NCBI RefSeq assembly: GCF_023278565.1
Contig: NC_064672.1
Span: forward strand, 7,378,001 to 7,442,000
Reading direction: 5' to 3'
Length of the DNA stretch: 64,000 nt
DNA from: Colletotrichum lupini
Lineage: Eukaryota > Ascomycota > Sordariomycetes > Glomerellales > Glomerellaceae
The position numbers and the translations under genes are program-made. How positions within the stretch are numbered: position 1 is the stretch's first letter; each line of letters starts with the position of its first letter. This document shows positions 1-13,336 of the stretch, in pieces. Below the pieces are notes generated by a model. The model saw nothing but the letters and a program-made list of their open reading frames with translations. It was not told the DNA's origin and did no database searches.

Positions 1-3000
1 GGCCAATGACGAGATGCAGATCATGGCGCGATAAGGCAAGGTACCTGGTCGGAAGTCCCTCGTTCCCTTTCTCCGTACCTAGCTGCTGCCCTTGCCCTTG
101 CTCCTGCAGTCTTGCACTCTTGCTTCCATCTGGCCCTGCCCCCGCTCCGGTCGTGGTCCCGTTGTCCCCGCTCTGGCCCTCAGAAACTGATTCGGTACGT
201 ATCTTTGTCGGAATGGTGAGGATTTGGCTCTTGGCTTCTCTTGGAGCTTTTTTATTTTTATTTTTATTTATTTATTCCTATAGCGATTCTGGCTTTCCAA
301 GCCCCCAAGCAGCCAAGCCAAGGACTGCCACCAAAACTTTGTCTGACCCTTACTGCTTTTCGAATCTTGAATTCGCAGCCGCAGCACGGGCCAAACATCG
401 GCCATCCTTGCCAATGCACGCACATCCATCTGTCTTGGACCCCTGTGCTCGCCATGCCTTTTGGCTTTTACATAGTAAAGTGCGGTTTTGCCAATGCCAA
501 CAGCTCGCTGCCTCTCCTGGCTTGGCCAAGACAGCACACAACCTGTTCTCACTTCTCAGGTGTGCGAGTTGTCTCCTTCTTGCAAGGAACACCGCTCCGA
601 ACTGGGGCACGGTATCCATAACTATGCAAGCATGCAGGAGGTCAATTAGATGGAGCAGGCGACGTGGTGCGAGGCATGTGCGGCTACTGGGTCGTAGGAG
701 GATCCATTCGTACCTGACTGGAGTCTTGGACTGTATGGGATTTTCTTGATTCTGTACAGAACGATCCGTCATCGAGATTCGAGGGAGTGATTCCATAGAC
801 ACTGACTGATTGCTACTGTGAGGGTGAGGCAAGGAACTGCAAGAAACGGGCATGGTGGAGGAGGGTAACAGAGAATGGAATCGAAACACTCCTAGGGCAG
901 ATTCGACGGAGTTCGATGTCGGCAAGTAGAGTGCAGCATAACGTCGCAGATGGATAGGTGCTGGGAACCCAAACCAAGGGCTGCTGCAGCCATACTTTCG
1001 AGTGGACGCCATAGAAAAGATGGACGAGTCGAAACACGGGCTGTGGATGGGTTTGTGTCAATCGTAGGTGGCTGTCACACCCTTTGCTGGCTCTGCATTG
1101 CACGTCCCCATTGAGCTGGGCTAGCTGACATGCCTCGACCTGTCAGTTTTCGGCCAACTGCCCTAGACTTTGAAGATAATGGCATGTCATCGTAGCTGAA
1201 CTTCAGATCGATGGCAGAGGCGTACACTACTTGGCAGCGACGACGGCCAGGCCGCCTATGGGAGGGCCTAGACGAGAAGCCACGAGGCTCTGAGATGGTG
1301 TAAGCTGCTAACGACGTTTGGTTGCTCGTGATGATGGGACGAGATGAGAGAGAGCCCAGTGCTTTGTGATGCGTATCCGTCGTAGCCTTTGCTGCATGGC
1401 GCCTGCAGGGTGAGGTTGCTCTGTTGGGTCACTGTGAGGTGTTACTGGGATGCAAAAGTGAGCTGCGCGCGCTGTACGCAGGCCCTCCGGCCATGTCGTA
1501 CCACAGTATCCAGATGTACCGTTTCGGTACGATGTTGCTTTGAGAACTCGGGCAATAACCTTGGCAATGAATTGATACGCAGCACGTGCAATATGGCAGT
1601 AATGCTCTGTACTCCGTAAGTGTTGAGGATATCTGGACGTCAAATGTGCGGCAGTGAGGACGTATCTGAGGGTAATACAAGCAAGTGTACTGAGGAAAGT
1701 CAGGAAAGCACTGCAGGATCATGGCTTCGAACGTGCCTTGGGCCGTGCTTGCGCCTCGTTGTGCGACCAGGTGCGGATGCTCCTTATCTCTGCAGCAAGC
1801 TGTGCAAAAAGACGGGGAATTCCAGGCGGTGACCTGTGCGGATACCCACCAGCATCACCCCAGCTTCACGCCAGTCCCAATGCAGTGGACCCACTCGAGA
1901 TAAGGTCCTCGTCTGCAATCGGGACCAATCGGGAGGATGTTGGCCGCGCCCAAAGGCACAGACGCGCATACCGTGTCTTCTGGCCCTCTGTGCACGGTAC
2001 CTTGGGTCGCAAGGTGCAGGCGCCCCTCCTTCCCGGCCCTCTTCTTTTTCGCAGCATCCCTCTTCCTCCCGCCATCCCGTCTTAATGCTGCACGGTGGCC
2101 TGTGCAAAAGCGCAAGGCTAATAGCGAGCGAGGATGGATCTCTCGAATCGCAAAGGCGTGAGAGCGAGGGCACTTTAGGAAGAAGACGGAAAGAAGGAAA
2201 GGAAGCAGACGGGAGGAAAGAGCGAGCCCGGTCTGAGCAGCCGTAGCGCCTCGGGCTCTCTCGTTACTTTCGTTACTCGAGTCTCGTAGGAGAACAATTT
2301 CCAGCTCCAGTCCAACATTGCAGCATGGCCTGCGGCCTGTCTTGTCTTTTCCTTGCGTTGTGTCCTGTCGCTATTTCGCCTTCCCAGGAATACCAGACCC
2401 GGTTGCTCCTCCTTGCCCGCCGCCGCCGCCGCTCTCCTTCCTAGCATTTCCAGGTTCCGGCCCCCCTTCCAATCATCTCTATCACAAACGCACACACCCA
2501 CACAGGGTGACTCTTGCAAATACACACGGGGTAGAACATGGTCGCGGAAGAGCAGGAGCGACGACGGCAGCAGCAGCAGCAAGCAAGCAACGGCAGAAAG
2601 TGTCGTCCAGCGTCAATTTGTCTGGGAATCAGTCGTGCCTTCCATCCGCTCTCCACCATCCACAGCGACCCGAAACCAAAGGCGCTGCTGGACGCGAGGT
2701 GTGTGAATGTCCCACTCTTTGCGGCACCTACCACTACTTCCTTCCCTCTCCCCAATGAAAAAAGTAGAAGAAATATAAGGGAAAGAACAGAGAGAAACCA
2801 AACCTCTTGGTCTCCGTCCATTTCCCAATTCGCTCACCCACACACCCTCATTATCACCAATAACCCCATTCAGTCACCAACGCAACACCAACCAGCAAGC
2901 ACCGGCAGCGGGAACACTCCACTCTCACACAGTCAGAATCCCGATCCCAACCCCAGGCTCCCCCCTCTCTCACTCTTGTGGTATTCTCTTTCTCACCCTC

Positions 3001-3760
3001 TCCCTCTCACTCACTCTCACACACGGCACACCCATCAAATCACACATACCTACTAGGGGTATCCGTACCATTCGTACATACACTATTACTCACTTACTCA
3101 CACATCCCGACCTCACACTCCGCGGTTTTCTGGCTCGCGCGCTAGGTACTCTCGTACTGTGCACTATTGCCTCCCCTCACTCCCAACCTTGCCTGGCTTT
3201 GCCTTGCTTGGCTTTTCAAATCCACACCCACCCACACCCACCACACCAAAAAAAGACTGAGATCCCTCGTCTTGTTCCTCCCCTCGTCTTTTAGTCCCGT
3301 CCACCCCCCGGAAGTACCTGACCTTGCCAACCTTTCGAACTTCTTCCGTCTTGTCTCTCGACCCTCTGTCCATCCAACACTTTTTGACTTCACATCGCCT
3401 CACAATACCTACTTCATCTTGCGTCCCGCCTGCGTCTTGCCTCAGCACTTTGCCTTTCTGCTAGCGACTCTTCCGACGACTATTTCGACTTCCCGACAAC
3501 GAAATCTGCGAACCAACCTCCTCCCTCGCACTACAACGATCCAACTTCTCGTCCAAACCTTCGCTCTGTCACTGCAGGCTCGTTACGACCCAGACATCCT
3601 TCCTCGACCTCATTCCCAGTCACCCAACCCAAATCTACACCTACACTACGCAATCGAACCGCTCCTATCATGATGGCAATCTAAAGCCCGAACCGTCGTT
3701 GCGATCTTTTTCCTCGGCCGCCGTGCGAGCCCCGTTCTTCGTTCTCCCACGCCCCTCATT
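1..3760. other. Long non-coding upstream region of the kinase gene
   Basis: No reading frame here looks like a conserved protein. The longer open frames are rich in Ser/Pro/Cys/Arg and give no recognisable domain, as expected of chance frames in GC-balanced DNA. From about 2,300 the plus strand becomes strongly C/T- and CA-rich (runs such as cacaccca and ctctcactc), which is typical of long fungal promoters and 5' leaders. A four-codon upstream open frame (Met-Met-Ala-Ile-stop) lies at 3,669-3,683, just before the kinase start region. I see no tRNA, rRNA or repeat here. Confidence 0.6.
2300..3760 (+). promoter_or_regulatory. Pyrimidine-rich promoter/5' leader of the SAK1-like kinase
   Basis: About 1.4 kb on the plus strand with pronounced C+T bias, ending at the kinase start region. 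C/T-rich tracts are common near transcription starts of highly regulated fungal genes. The leader probably carries the short upstream frame at 3,669-3,683, which could dampen translation. The extent is judged from composition only; no TATA box or transcription factor site is claimed. Confidence 0.4.
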
Positions 3761-3928
3761 ATGTCGAGTCGCCGACTGGGACTTTCACGACCAGTCGAAC
3801 CTGAGCGCTTTCACGAATACTATGGACCCACAACAGCCTCTTCCTCATCAGAGGAACTCTCACAACCCTCATCTGCTGGCCCTTGTGCCGCCCACTTCCA
3901 ATGCCCTACCCTTGAGGTCTTCCGCTAG
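3761..3928 (+). other. Alternative N-terminal reading frame of the kinase (possible frameshift)
   Basis: An ATG at 3,761 opens a 55-codon frame that begins MSSRRLGLSRPVEPERF and ends with TAG at 3,926-3,928. It overlaps the annotated exon 1 in a different frame. Its composition (RLGLSRP, HEYYGPTTASSSSEE) looks more protein-like than the first ~35 residues of the annotated frame, which are rich in Pro/His/Leu. A single-base shift near 3,920 would join its PTLEV directly to SSASTPMTSPG of the annotated frame. Either the true protein starts here and the sequence carries a one-base insertion, or the start was recently shifted to 3,822. Confidence 0.4.
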
Positions 3929-6900
3929 CACGCCAATGACCTCTCCGGGACTTTTCAGTCCCTCAAACCCGCGTCCGAAAATGAACTTTCCGATCCATGC
4001 CTCGTCCGACTCAAACACTCCGAACGTCGAGACCAGCAGTCCCTACCTTCACCCGCTCCAGAACCACAAAGTCAGAGAGTAAGTACAGCTTTTTTTTCCT
4101 CTTTGCTATACTATGTTGTGGCCGCGCCTTCTTTCAAATAAAGCCTTTGTGTGAATCGACATCGACGGCTCTCTATCAGTGAGGCGGTATCGTGACTACG
4201 TAATTGACAGCGGGGGCCAGCCGCAGGCCCCGCGACAAGGGGATGACTATTTGATAAGCTAACCATATTGGTGACCAGGACACATAAAGCCTTGATTGAC
4301 TCCGACAGCATTACCGGCCGCAAGCTCATCAACCAGTATGAAGTCATCGAAGAAATTGGCAGAGGTGTGCACGGAAAGGTCAAACTTGCCCGAAATCTCG
4401 AGACGGGCGACAATGTGGCTATCAAGATCATTCCACGGTACTCTAAGAGACGACGACTCGGCAAGGTCATGGCCATGTCCCCGCAGGAAAAGACGATGAG
4501 AGAGATCGCCATCCTCAAGAAGATGAGGCATCCCAACGTCGTCTCGCTGCTGGAGATTATCGACGATCCGGAATTGAAAAAGATCTACCTGATTCTCGAA
4601 CACGTGGAGCTAGGCGAGGTTGTCTGGAGAAAAAAGGGATTACCGCACATCTGCCACCACGAGCGTCGTCGCATCGAGAGAGAAAGCAGAGGTCAGCCGC
4701 TGACCCCAGAGGAGGAGCATTACGAAAAGATAATGGAGGAGAAGTACAAGATCCGGGAGCAAAAGCGGGAAAAGATGTCTCGAGCCAACATGAACACCCA
4801 TGAGTTTTGGAGTATCGAGCACGGTATTTCTGACGACGCGAGTTGTGGATCGCAATCCCGCGTCCCCTCAAGGGACGATCTAGGAGCATTGGACTTTTTC
4901 GGAGGCGAAGGGTCACAACCCAATTCGCTGCAGGCATCCCGGGCTACATCTCGAGCGCCATCGCGGTCTCAGTCTGTGAAGTCAATTCGCGACACCGTTT
5001 TTGACCAGGAAGCCATCGACGACACTGAGGACATCGAGACGCCAGGCCCGCTACAGACCAGCAACCCAGGCTCAGCTACCGCACTCGATGGCACTATGTA
5101 TGGCGCTTACATGGAAGACGCGGCCTTTCGAGGTCGTTCACCCAGCATGGCCGATTCCATCATTTCGCACATGTCCTCGGTCGACTGGAACACTCGGATG
5201 CACGACCCTTTCGCTGAAGACTTTTCCTACGTTCCTTGCTTTACCATCGACCAGGCAAGAACGACTTTCCGAGACACTGTCTTAGGCCTGGAGTACCTGC
5301 ATTACCAAGGTGTCGTACACAGGGATATCAAGCCTGCTAATCTACTGTGGACCAAAGATCACCGCGTCAAGATCTCCGACTTCGGTGTTTCGTACTTTGG
5401 CCGTCCTATCCGAGAAGGCGAGGCCGACGATGAGACGGTCTCAGAATCTGAAGCACAAGATTTCGACGATGATCTTGAGTTGGCCAAGACAGTTGGCACC
5501 CCAGCATTCTTTGCACCTGAACTGTGCTACACCGACGCGGACCGCATGGAACAACCGAAAATTTCCGAAATGATCGATATTTGGTCACTTGGCGTAACCC
5601 TCTACTGCCTCATCTACGGACGTATTCCTTTCCAGGCCGAAGATGAGTGGCAGATGTTTCGAAAAATTGCCACTGAGGATGTCTTCATTCCCCAAAAACG
5701 CCTCAGGGCAGTGGACCCTTCTACCCCTCCTAACTCTGAATCTCTCTTTAAGCGGCATAACGGACCTCCCTACAGGGACGACAACGAACTTGCCTACGAG
5801 AACATCGACCCCATTTTGCAGGACCTTCTGCGAAACATGTTTACTAAAAACCCGGACAAGCGAATTCGTCTGAAGGATATCAAGACCCATGCCTGGGTTG
5901 CGAAAGGAATTCCAGATGTGGAAGCGTGGTTGGCTGAGACTGACCCAGCCAAGACTTCGGGCAGGCGAGTCCAGGTTAACGACAAGGAGGCGGCCCGCGC
6001 TGTCGTGCCTATTGCCTTCTTGGAACGCGCACGATCTACCGTGAAAAAAGCAGTTGGGAAGTTGATGCACCCTTTAGGGGATCGAAGCGATAGCCGGTCA
6101 AGGCGGAGAGCTGCCAGCAGTGCTGCCAGCTCGGCTGGAGACAGCATGTTCAATGTACCGCCCACGCCACACTCGAGAGAAGCACGTAGAAAGAGTCTCA
6201 AGAGCGAAGACTATTTTTCCAACGTCAAAGACTTTGCTTTTGGTGGCTCCGACCATCCTCTTGTCCACAGCGAGACAGTCTCTCCCTATGAGTCTCCCTA
6301 CGACCCTCTCGCTACGGCTATCGCTCAACCCGTCAAGGGCCAAGGAGCTGCCCTTTTACATGCCATTCAGAACAGCTACAGCGACTCGAGGACGAATAGT
6401 GGCACGGCATCGCCTTCAGATCAGTCAACAATTCCTGGGACAGCGTCATTTTACAAGCCTTTTCAGAGATACTCGCAAAGCCCATCGAATGGCAATAGCT
6501 TTTTGACGCTTACAGCTGGATTACCCGAGGTCAGGACACAACCTCCTACACCTTTTTCCGGTGACTCCACACTGGACGATCCGTCCAAGGAAATGCGGCA
6601 AACACGTGGATACGACGCCTTGACAGAGGAAGCTCTCCGTGCACGCTCAGCAGAGCGTGGCGTGTTCAGAGACCAAGATAAGCGCGCCCCTGCACAAGTG
6701 AGCGCCACCACCGCGAGTGTACCTGGTACCCTTCATAGGATGCCTAGCCTTCCTGGCAAGCCTCGAGCTATGCGATCGGTGGACTTGGGTAAGGCGAAGC
6801 AGGCCACCAGCGCCTTAGCTTCACCACTGTTCTTTTCGTCTCGGTCTGTCACCGGCTACCAGCATGGCCAGCCACAATCGGACTCAAACATCTACGAGAC

Positions 6901-7825
6901 TCAGCGCCTCACGGCCGACCTAGAGGAGAGACCGCAGACAGCACACAGGATCGAAAGTGTGCGGGATATACCGGAGGCAAGAACGCCACCACCGCGCACA
7001 TACAATACGTCAACTCCCGAGTCGTTCGCCCGCGCAAAAAGCGAGATGCAGCGCAAGCAAATCGCAGAAAGTCTTATTCAACAAGCTCCGGACGACGTCA
7101 GGTCAGATATTGCCGTGGTCGATCCAACCGAAGTACCCTGCCCTCTCTCGCCCGATGACGAGCGATTTGGCACGCCGCCACCTCCATCTCGTGAGGACAC
7201 GATGGAGACTGAAAAGTCCTCCCGCTCGACATCCATCGGTGGCCTGGCTTCTCCTATTACGAATCCCAGCGAAGTAGCCAGTCCCGTCTCGTCTGTCAAC
7301 CACCACACGAAAGAGGAGATGCTTGCCTTCCAATCTGATCCGTCGCTTCCCGCTCTTCTCAGCGGTGCCAGCTCGGTATCCGATGCTGAGCCCGTGGAGC
7401 CTGCTGTTATCAACAAGCCTGGTTTACTCGAAACAACAGATTCCCTGACACCTCCAGCATACCTTAAGGAGCCCATGGCCGGATTTCCATTGGAACAATT
7501 CGAGCAACAAGGACGATTCGAGACACACAATGCGTCATTTAATGCCGGCCCGATCCCGCTTCGCATCACACGCAGCCCAGTCTACAGAAGCCCGCCTCTC
7601 ATCCACCACAGTCCCGATATGCGTCCACAAGAGGACGATGATGACGATAGTGATAGTGATGAGGGCCTTTTGATGGCGAAGACCAAGAAGAAATCTACAA
7701 CCAACACTCACGTCGAACGAATACCTTTCGGGGCAAGGCGACGTGACACAAATGCGAGCATTGCTAGTACAGAGACAGCCAAGAAAGTTGCCATTGGCGA
7801 AGAGGTCATCACCTGCGCCGACTGA
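3822..7825 (+). CDS. sak1: SAK1/Ssp1-type Ser/Thr kinase (upstream kinase of Snf1/AMPK)
   Basis: Two exons, 3,822-4,078 and 4,279-7,825, give 1,267 aa. Donor GTAAGT and acceptor ACCAG join at ...HKVRE/THKALID. In the spliced protein the glycine-rich loop GRGVHGKVK is at about 113-121, the ATP-binding Lys (VAIKII) at about 135, the catalytic loop HRDIKPANLL at 433, DFG at 453 and TVGTPAFFAPE ending near 500. A charged insert of about 200 residues (RRIERESRG, KYKIREQKREK) separates the lobes. A long low-complexity Ser/Pro tail with an acidic DDDDDSDSDE stretch fills residues 600-1267. Family knowledge: SAK1/TOS3/ELM1 and fission-yeast Ssp1 phosphorylate the Snf1/AMPK T-loop in glucose and stress signalling. 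The N-terminus is uncertain because of the overlapping frame at 3,761. The gene is convergent with vps11. Confidence 0.92.
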
Positions 7826-9385
7826 CTTTAACGTGCTTGGCACGCGACTACCTGCCTGGCTCGCGCTCATAACTATAAGCACCCAACTCGACTCATACAT
7901 TTTCCAACCTGTACAATGGATTCGGGATGGTCTTTTTTGGCACAACATTCATACACAATCGGTGGACTTTTTGAGTTTTCCGCCCGCGTGTTCAACTCCT
8001 TGAACACAATCCATTTTCTTGCTTAAAGCATATCCCAAGAACAGCATGCAATCAGATTGCACATCTCCTGCTGGCGCATTTCTGCTGCCAGTTTCGATTC
8101 GAGCGCGCTTCCTTTCCATATAGAGAAGAATTGCAATGGTGGCAGTCTTTTGCTTTGACGCTTTTCTCTCTTTCACGTGCCACTGTGGTTGGCGGATGCA
8201 TTATCAGAGCAGACTCGGACGACGACATGCGGCTACGAATGGAGGAGAAATGACGGAGGGGACTACGAAGGGAGGCAGGTTGGGGGAAATCTGCCATCAG
8301 GGGAGGCTTTTGGGTTATGGGACAGAGGAGGATGCATCGACGATTAGACTCTTCCTCTATGCTTTTCATTTGTCTTCAGGGGAAGTTGAGGGCAACGGGG
8401 CAAGTCCGACTTGGATAGGGGTCTATAGTCATGCCTGTTCATCATTTCCACATCCCATGAAGTTTGAACACTTTTTTCTTTATCTAGCATCGGCAGCGAG
8501 GTTTCGGGAGGAGGTTGTGTTTGTAATAGCGGAGGCGGGAGGTTGATCATCTGGGACCGGGTCTATCGCCCAGACGGAACAGCGCTTCTTATTTCTCCGC
8601 GCCTTTTTTTGTGGAGGAAATCTTGCATGTACACACCCCAAATCCGACCACAGATAGCAAAAGAGAAGTGATGGGAAGATTCGTCTATGAATGAATAGAA
8701 GCGATGAACACATTTTCTCCATTTCCTCACGTTGTAAAAAGATGAGTGCTCTGATTTGGAGACTGTCCCTGTGCTCTCTTTCTATGTGTTCGTTTGCGCC
8801 TAGGTATCCTGACGAGCTGCGTCGAAATGTCATCGGTAGTTGAGGCAGTCCATGTGGGAATACTTTATTGCGACGGCATTCACCGTTACCCGAGAATCAG
8901 AACAAGTTGTAGTAAAAACCAGCATGACAAAAATCTCGTCATGGGGTGGCCAAAACCCAGACCATCAAAATGCTCTCTACCGGGCAGACTACCTCACAGT
9001 GGCTTCCAAATTGCCACTCATACTACTGCAATCCACGTCACTAAACAAACAACCCGCGTCAAAATCCTTCAAGCTAATGGGGACTCTGGTATTTGTGACT
9101 AGCGAGTCTACCCCATAGGGAAAGGGCACGACCTTATGAAGATGACGGTAATTACGCGATACAAACAGAGTAGTTCGATCTTCTTTTCCTCAATGCGCTC
9201 ATCGCTCCCTCTCCACCAACACCCCACCACCACCACAGCCTGGACTAACTCCCCGAGACAACCAACTTAAGATGAACCGCGAGTAGTCAGTCCCCTCAAG
9301 TCCACGATTAGAAACACGCCTTCCCTTCAAACCCCGAGCAAACCTCCTTCCACAGCAGCCCAATCCTTGGAAAGGGAAGGCCCAC
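7826..9385. other. Convergent intergenic region (kinase / vps11 3' ends)
   Basis: About 1.5 kb between two converging stop codons. It should hold both 3' untranslated regions. The open frames (up to 136 codons) overlap each other on both strands and give no recognisable family. I see no RNA gene, repeat or mobile element. Confidence 0.6.
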
Positions 9386-12300
9386 CTACGCAGTGTCAGC
9401 ATTAGGCGCCCCCATGACGCCGCGACCAAACCACTCCGCCACCGTCGCGAACCGATCCTCGCTGCGCTCCAACTCGGCCTTGAACAGCTCATGCTTCCCC
9501 GCCGTCTCAATCTGCGTCTTGCGCAGCGCGCGGATCGTCGCGTTATCGTTGGCGCACTGCGGACACTCGCCCTCGGTGCGGAGGCACCGCTGGTGGAAGC
9601 TGTGCTTGCAGAGGAAGTGCACAGCGGGCAGGTCGAGGGGTGCCGTGCAGACGGCGCAGCGCGTCGACTGGAACACGGCCGGCTTGGAGCCGAGGTCGGC
9701 GAGCTCGGCCCGCTTCTGTTCTGTCTCGCTGCGGAAGGCCGAGATGCGGCGCCGGTTGGCGGCGATCTCCTTGCGCTCGCGCTCAATCGTCTCGTGGAGG
9801 TAAGGCTTGATCATGCCCATTGTCGCGACGCCGCCTGAGGAGCCGGACTGGCCGACCAGCGTCTGGATGACCTGCAACGGTGCCATGAGGCCGTCCTTGT
9901 CAATTTTGTTGAGGACGGCAGAAAGCTCTTCTGATCCGGCTTCCCGGAGAATTCGGGGGTCGGAAGTCAGGTATGCCAGGGCTGCAGGGTATAATTGCGG
10001 TTCTTCGGGGCCATACTTTCGAAGGGCTTTGATGGCTCCGCGGGTATCTTTGGCTGAGGTGTACGATCGGAAAATGTCAAAGAGTAAACCGGATTGCTCC
10101 TTGACCAAGGTTGTGCCGTCCTTGAAGTCAGAAAGGTGCGAAAGCAACAGGACATTGGAACTCTCCATCGGAATGTCTTCTCCTTCGATGAGCTTCTTCG
10201 CCTTGTTCTCCCACTCTTCTCGATGCTGCTCCCCTTTCTTCTCATTTGACTTGTGCAGGTACATCTCAAAGAGTGTGGTGTACAAATCTGTCCTGTCGCT
10301 TTCCTTAAGACCTGTGTCTTCTAGGCATGCCTCCAGGAAAACAATGAACTCGTCTGGATGGTCGATGAAGGATGAGAAAGCAGTCCTTGGAGGCGGTGGG
10401 GTGTATTTCGGCGCAGGAATGTCGTCGGGGTTCAAGATGATCTGAGCATCGCCGTTGATGGCTGTTCCATTGCCCGGTGTGGATGGGCTTTGGAGAGAAG
10501 ATGTGTTCATGTATGGCAGAGGTAAAAAGTTGGAAAGGTTCTGGACGGCACTTGCTGCACCGGCCACCATGCCGCCGGCTACAACAGCCTCTCCGTTGTC
10601 CTCAATCGGTACAAAGTGTAGCCTCGGACGGTACTTGCCAGTGTAGTAGTCCACGAAGACTGTGGTCGCATCCTTTGGACAGTTCTCGATGAGAACTCTG
10701 GCATACTTCTTGAGGCAAGGGAATGCCTAATGAAATATTAGAATTGTTCAAATACTGGAGAAGTATGGAACTCACCACTTCCGGGTCTTGATGCCATATA
10801 AAATCGAGAGCCTCGTTGTACAATTTGGAGTCTTCTATCAGGATGTCCACGACCAGTTCGATTTCGCCGTGCTTCTTGGCAAGATATGCAGCTTGTTCGT
10901 AGTAGCCTCCTTGCCTACACATAGTGATTGCAGTCTCGAGGTCAAACTTTAAATCACCGGGTGATTTGATAAATGCCTCCAACTTGTCGATATCTTTGAG
11001 CTTCGCATAGCAGTTCAAAAGTAATGTTGTGTGGTCAGACGTTGCCTTGCGATGCTCATGTAGCTGCTCAAGATACTGTATCAGGTTGTGTATCCTTTGT
11101 GTATCGAGGAACTATGATTATTAGTTTTCCTACGCTCTATTTCTTCTGGATGTGGAAGCTTACCTTTCTGATGACCTGTGATGGTTCAGTAGTATCGATC
11201 GCCTTGATGTATTGGACCATGGCACCGTCGTAATCAGCTTTTTGATACAGATGGTCGCCAAAGCGTCGGAAGATGCCGCTCTGCTGTGTCGCATCCAGCC
11301 GTGACTTTTGTGCCAGTTCAATAGCCAAGGGGTACATGTTGCGCTGGTACAGCATTTCGAGGCGCTGTTGCAGTGACTTTTCATGGTATCGGTTTACCTT
11401 GCCATCTTGTGTGAGAACGAACAGATCACCCCAGATTTGGAAGATGGCTTTGAATGGCGAGATCAGAGATTGTGTGTGGCCGAGCACTCTAAGGTCTGGC
11501 TCGAGAAGAATGAACGTTGATGCGTTGAAGAGCGCATCCGCTGCTCCACCTCCACCTCCAAAGCGTCGACGCATAGTGTCGTTGCCTTTGTCGGTGGTGG
11601 AAGCCGATGGTGGGCATACCAGTGCAACGTAATCCTGGTAGATCGAAACTAGTCTTTTCGGCGATTCGTACGCACGCGGCGCTCCTCTGCCTTCCAAGGT
11701 GTAGGTGTAGATGGCATCCTCTCGGGCGACTACCACGTCTCCTGTCTTCTTGTCAACCGTCATACAGTCAACGTGACATCCCATGTCTTCCACAGTCTTG
11801 GGCGGGGAGCTATGGCCCCTTCTCGAAATCCCAAGCTTCAGAATTCGGGCTGTTGTTGAGATGAATAGGGTCGTGACATCTTGGGAATCCGTCATGAGCT
11901 CCACGCCTGTAATAGGTTCTTCTGAGTCGTGCACCGTCCTTTGTTTCGCCCCCAGGTCGTTGATCAAGTCGCCTCGGATCAGGGTCACCGTGCCGTTCGC
12001 GAAGCCGACTGCTACTTGGGTAAGGTTGTCGAGAACATCGATAGCCGAGATCTGGATGAGAAAGTGATTAGTTGATGCTTTGAAAATATGCACTCGAGTC
12101 CTCCCTTACCGGAAATTGCTTCCTGCCATTGTTGATCTGCAAAGTGCTTAAACAAGTCGGCATATTGGTCTTCTTCACCAGCTTATCCAGAGCCCAGATC
12201 TTCAACACCGGCTCGCTGCTGAGGTCTTCCTGCTCAGATGTCAGTTTCCATTCTCGTCATCTCATGATTGTTGCGTCCACCTACAGCGACAGTAACAAGC

Positions 12301-12616
12301 AGGCTTGTCCCCTCGATCTGGCGCATGTGTGTGATCGTCCCGAGCTCGTGAGCCTGGAAGCTCTTCACCACCTTCCAACTCGAACCGACAATTCGAACGT
12401 ATCCATCGTAGCTACCGAGGAATAGACTGTCGGAACCGGAGCAAACACTAGCGATCTCGTTGCTCTCGAAGAAGACTCGGGTCTCCTCATCGGCGAGCCG
12501 GACCTGGCTGACGTCGAAGAAGTCGAATGCCTTCCACTTCAGTGCAGGTGGTTAGCGGACGTCGGGTCGCAGAAAGCACATTGAGGGGAGATTTGCAAAC
12601 GAACCTGAAAGGCCAT
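9386..12616 (-). CDS. vps11: Vps11/Pep5, HOPS and CORVET tethering-complex subunit
   Basis: Six exons on the minus strand: 12,605-12,616, 12,285-12,536, 12,110-12,229, 11,164-12,051, 10,776-11,111 and 9,386-10,726, giving 982 aa, the usual length. The first exon codes only MAFQ and is followed by WKAFDFFDVSQVRL, a typical fungal Vps11 start. The N-terminal half reads as a beta-propeller (FLGSYDGYVRIV, LKIWALDKL), then an alpha-solenoid (IELAQKSRLD, LLLNCYAKLKD). The C-terminal RING-H2 has CAVC at about 893, then CKHSFHQRC and CPQC. Family knowledge: it tethers membranes for fusion at endosome and vacuole, and the RING binds partner subunits. Every internal intron falls between codons. I see nothing abnormal. 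Confidence 0.95.
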
Positions 12617-13336
12617 GGCTACATCTCCTAGCGACAGCAAGTTGAGAGAAAGGCAAGGTCGACAAGCGTGAGCGCAACGGCGGTTGTTGATTGACGTCGG
12701 TGCCTCGCGCTCCAATGACGCTGCTGTGGGGAGCTTTGGTAGCTGTCGCTGTCGCTGCCGCTGGTCTCCGAACTGACCCACCCGCCTGTAGCAACCCAAC
12801 CCAACAGGACCAAAGCTTCCCAATTACGTATGCCATGCGCCACAGAAAATAAGCCGTTCTTGCATGCACCAGCCACACTTCTAACCCTACCATTAATCAG
12901 GTCTTGCTCATGTCAATGAAGCATGTCAGATATCTTGAGTGAGATTTCGCATCATACACCTAAGCTTAGTGTTTCAAGTTAATTTTGACTCTGAAGTGCT
13001 CAAATGAACCAATTTCATGTCACGTCATGAGTGAGATCCAGCGCCATTTTGTAATCCAATTTCAATGTCAAATAGTAGACCATTCAACGCTCTGTAAATC
13101 ATGATGAGGTGCCTGGCGCTTAGAAGCTCAAATCATAAGTTGAGGAAACGCGACATAGTTTACAAACATTTCTCTAGCCAAGCAAACTTGAACTACTGGA
13201 TGTGTGTAGTTTTTGGCATTGGCAAAACATCAGATTGATACCAAGCTGACCCCTCGATAGTCTGTATTTGACCGACAGTGTCTGCTTACACGGAAAACAA
13301 GCTATTTCTAGACCTTATCGACGGTCCCATAATATC
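12617..13336. other. vps11 promoter and 3' flank of the P450 gene
   Basis: About 720 bp between the vps11 start and the end of the CYP59-like gene, which are transcribed in the same direction. It marks the border between the core segment and the accessory island. AT content rises from about 12,900 to 13,250. No gene or repeat is visible. Confidence 0.55.

Noticed and set aside
6..1012. Overlapping long open frames at the left edge (247 codons plus, 220 codons minus)
   Set aside because: Both frames overlap, are rich in Cys/Ser/Pro/Arg, contain no recognisable domain and have no splice partners.
2538..3056. 172-codon frame starting MVAEEQERRRQQQQQ
   Set aside because: It is a translation of the C/A/T-rich kinase leader, with His/Pro/Ser/Thr repeats and no domain.
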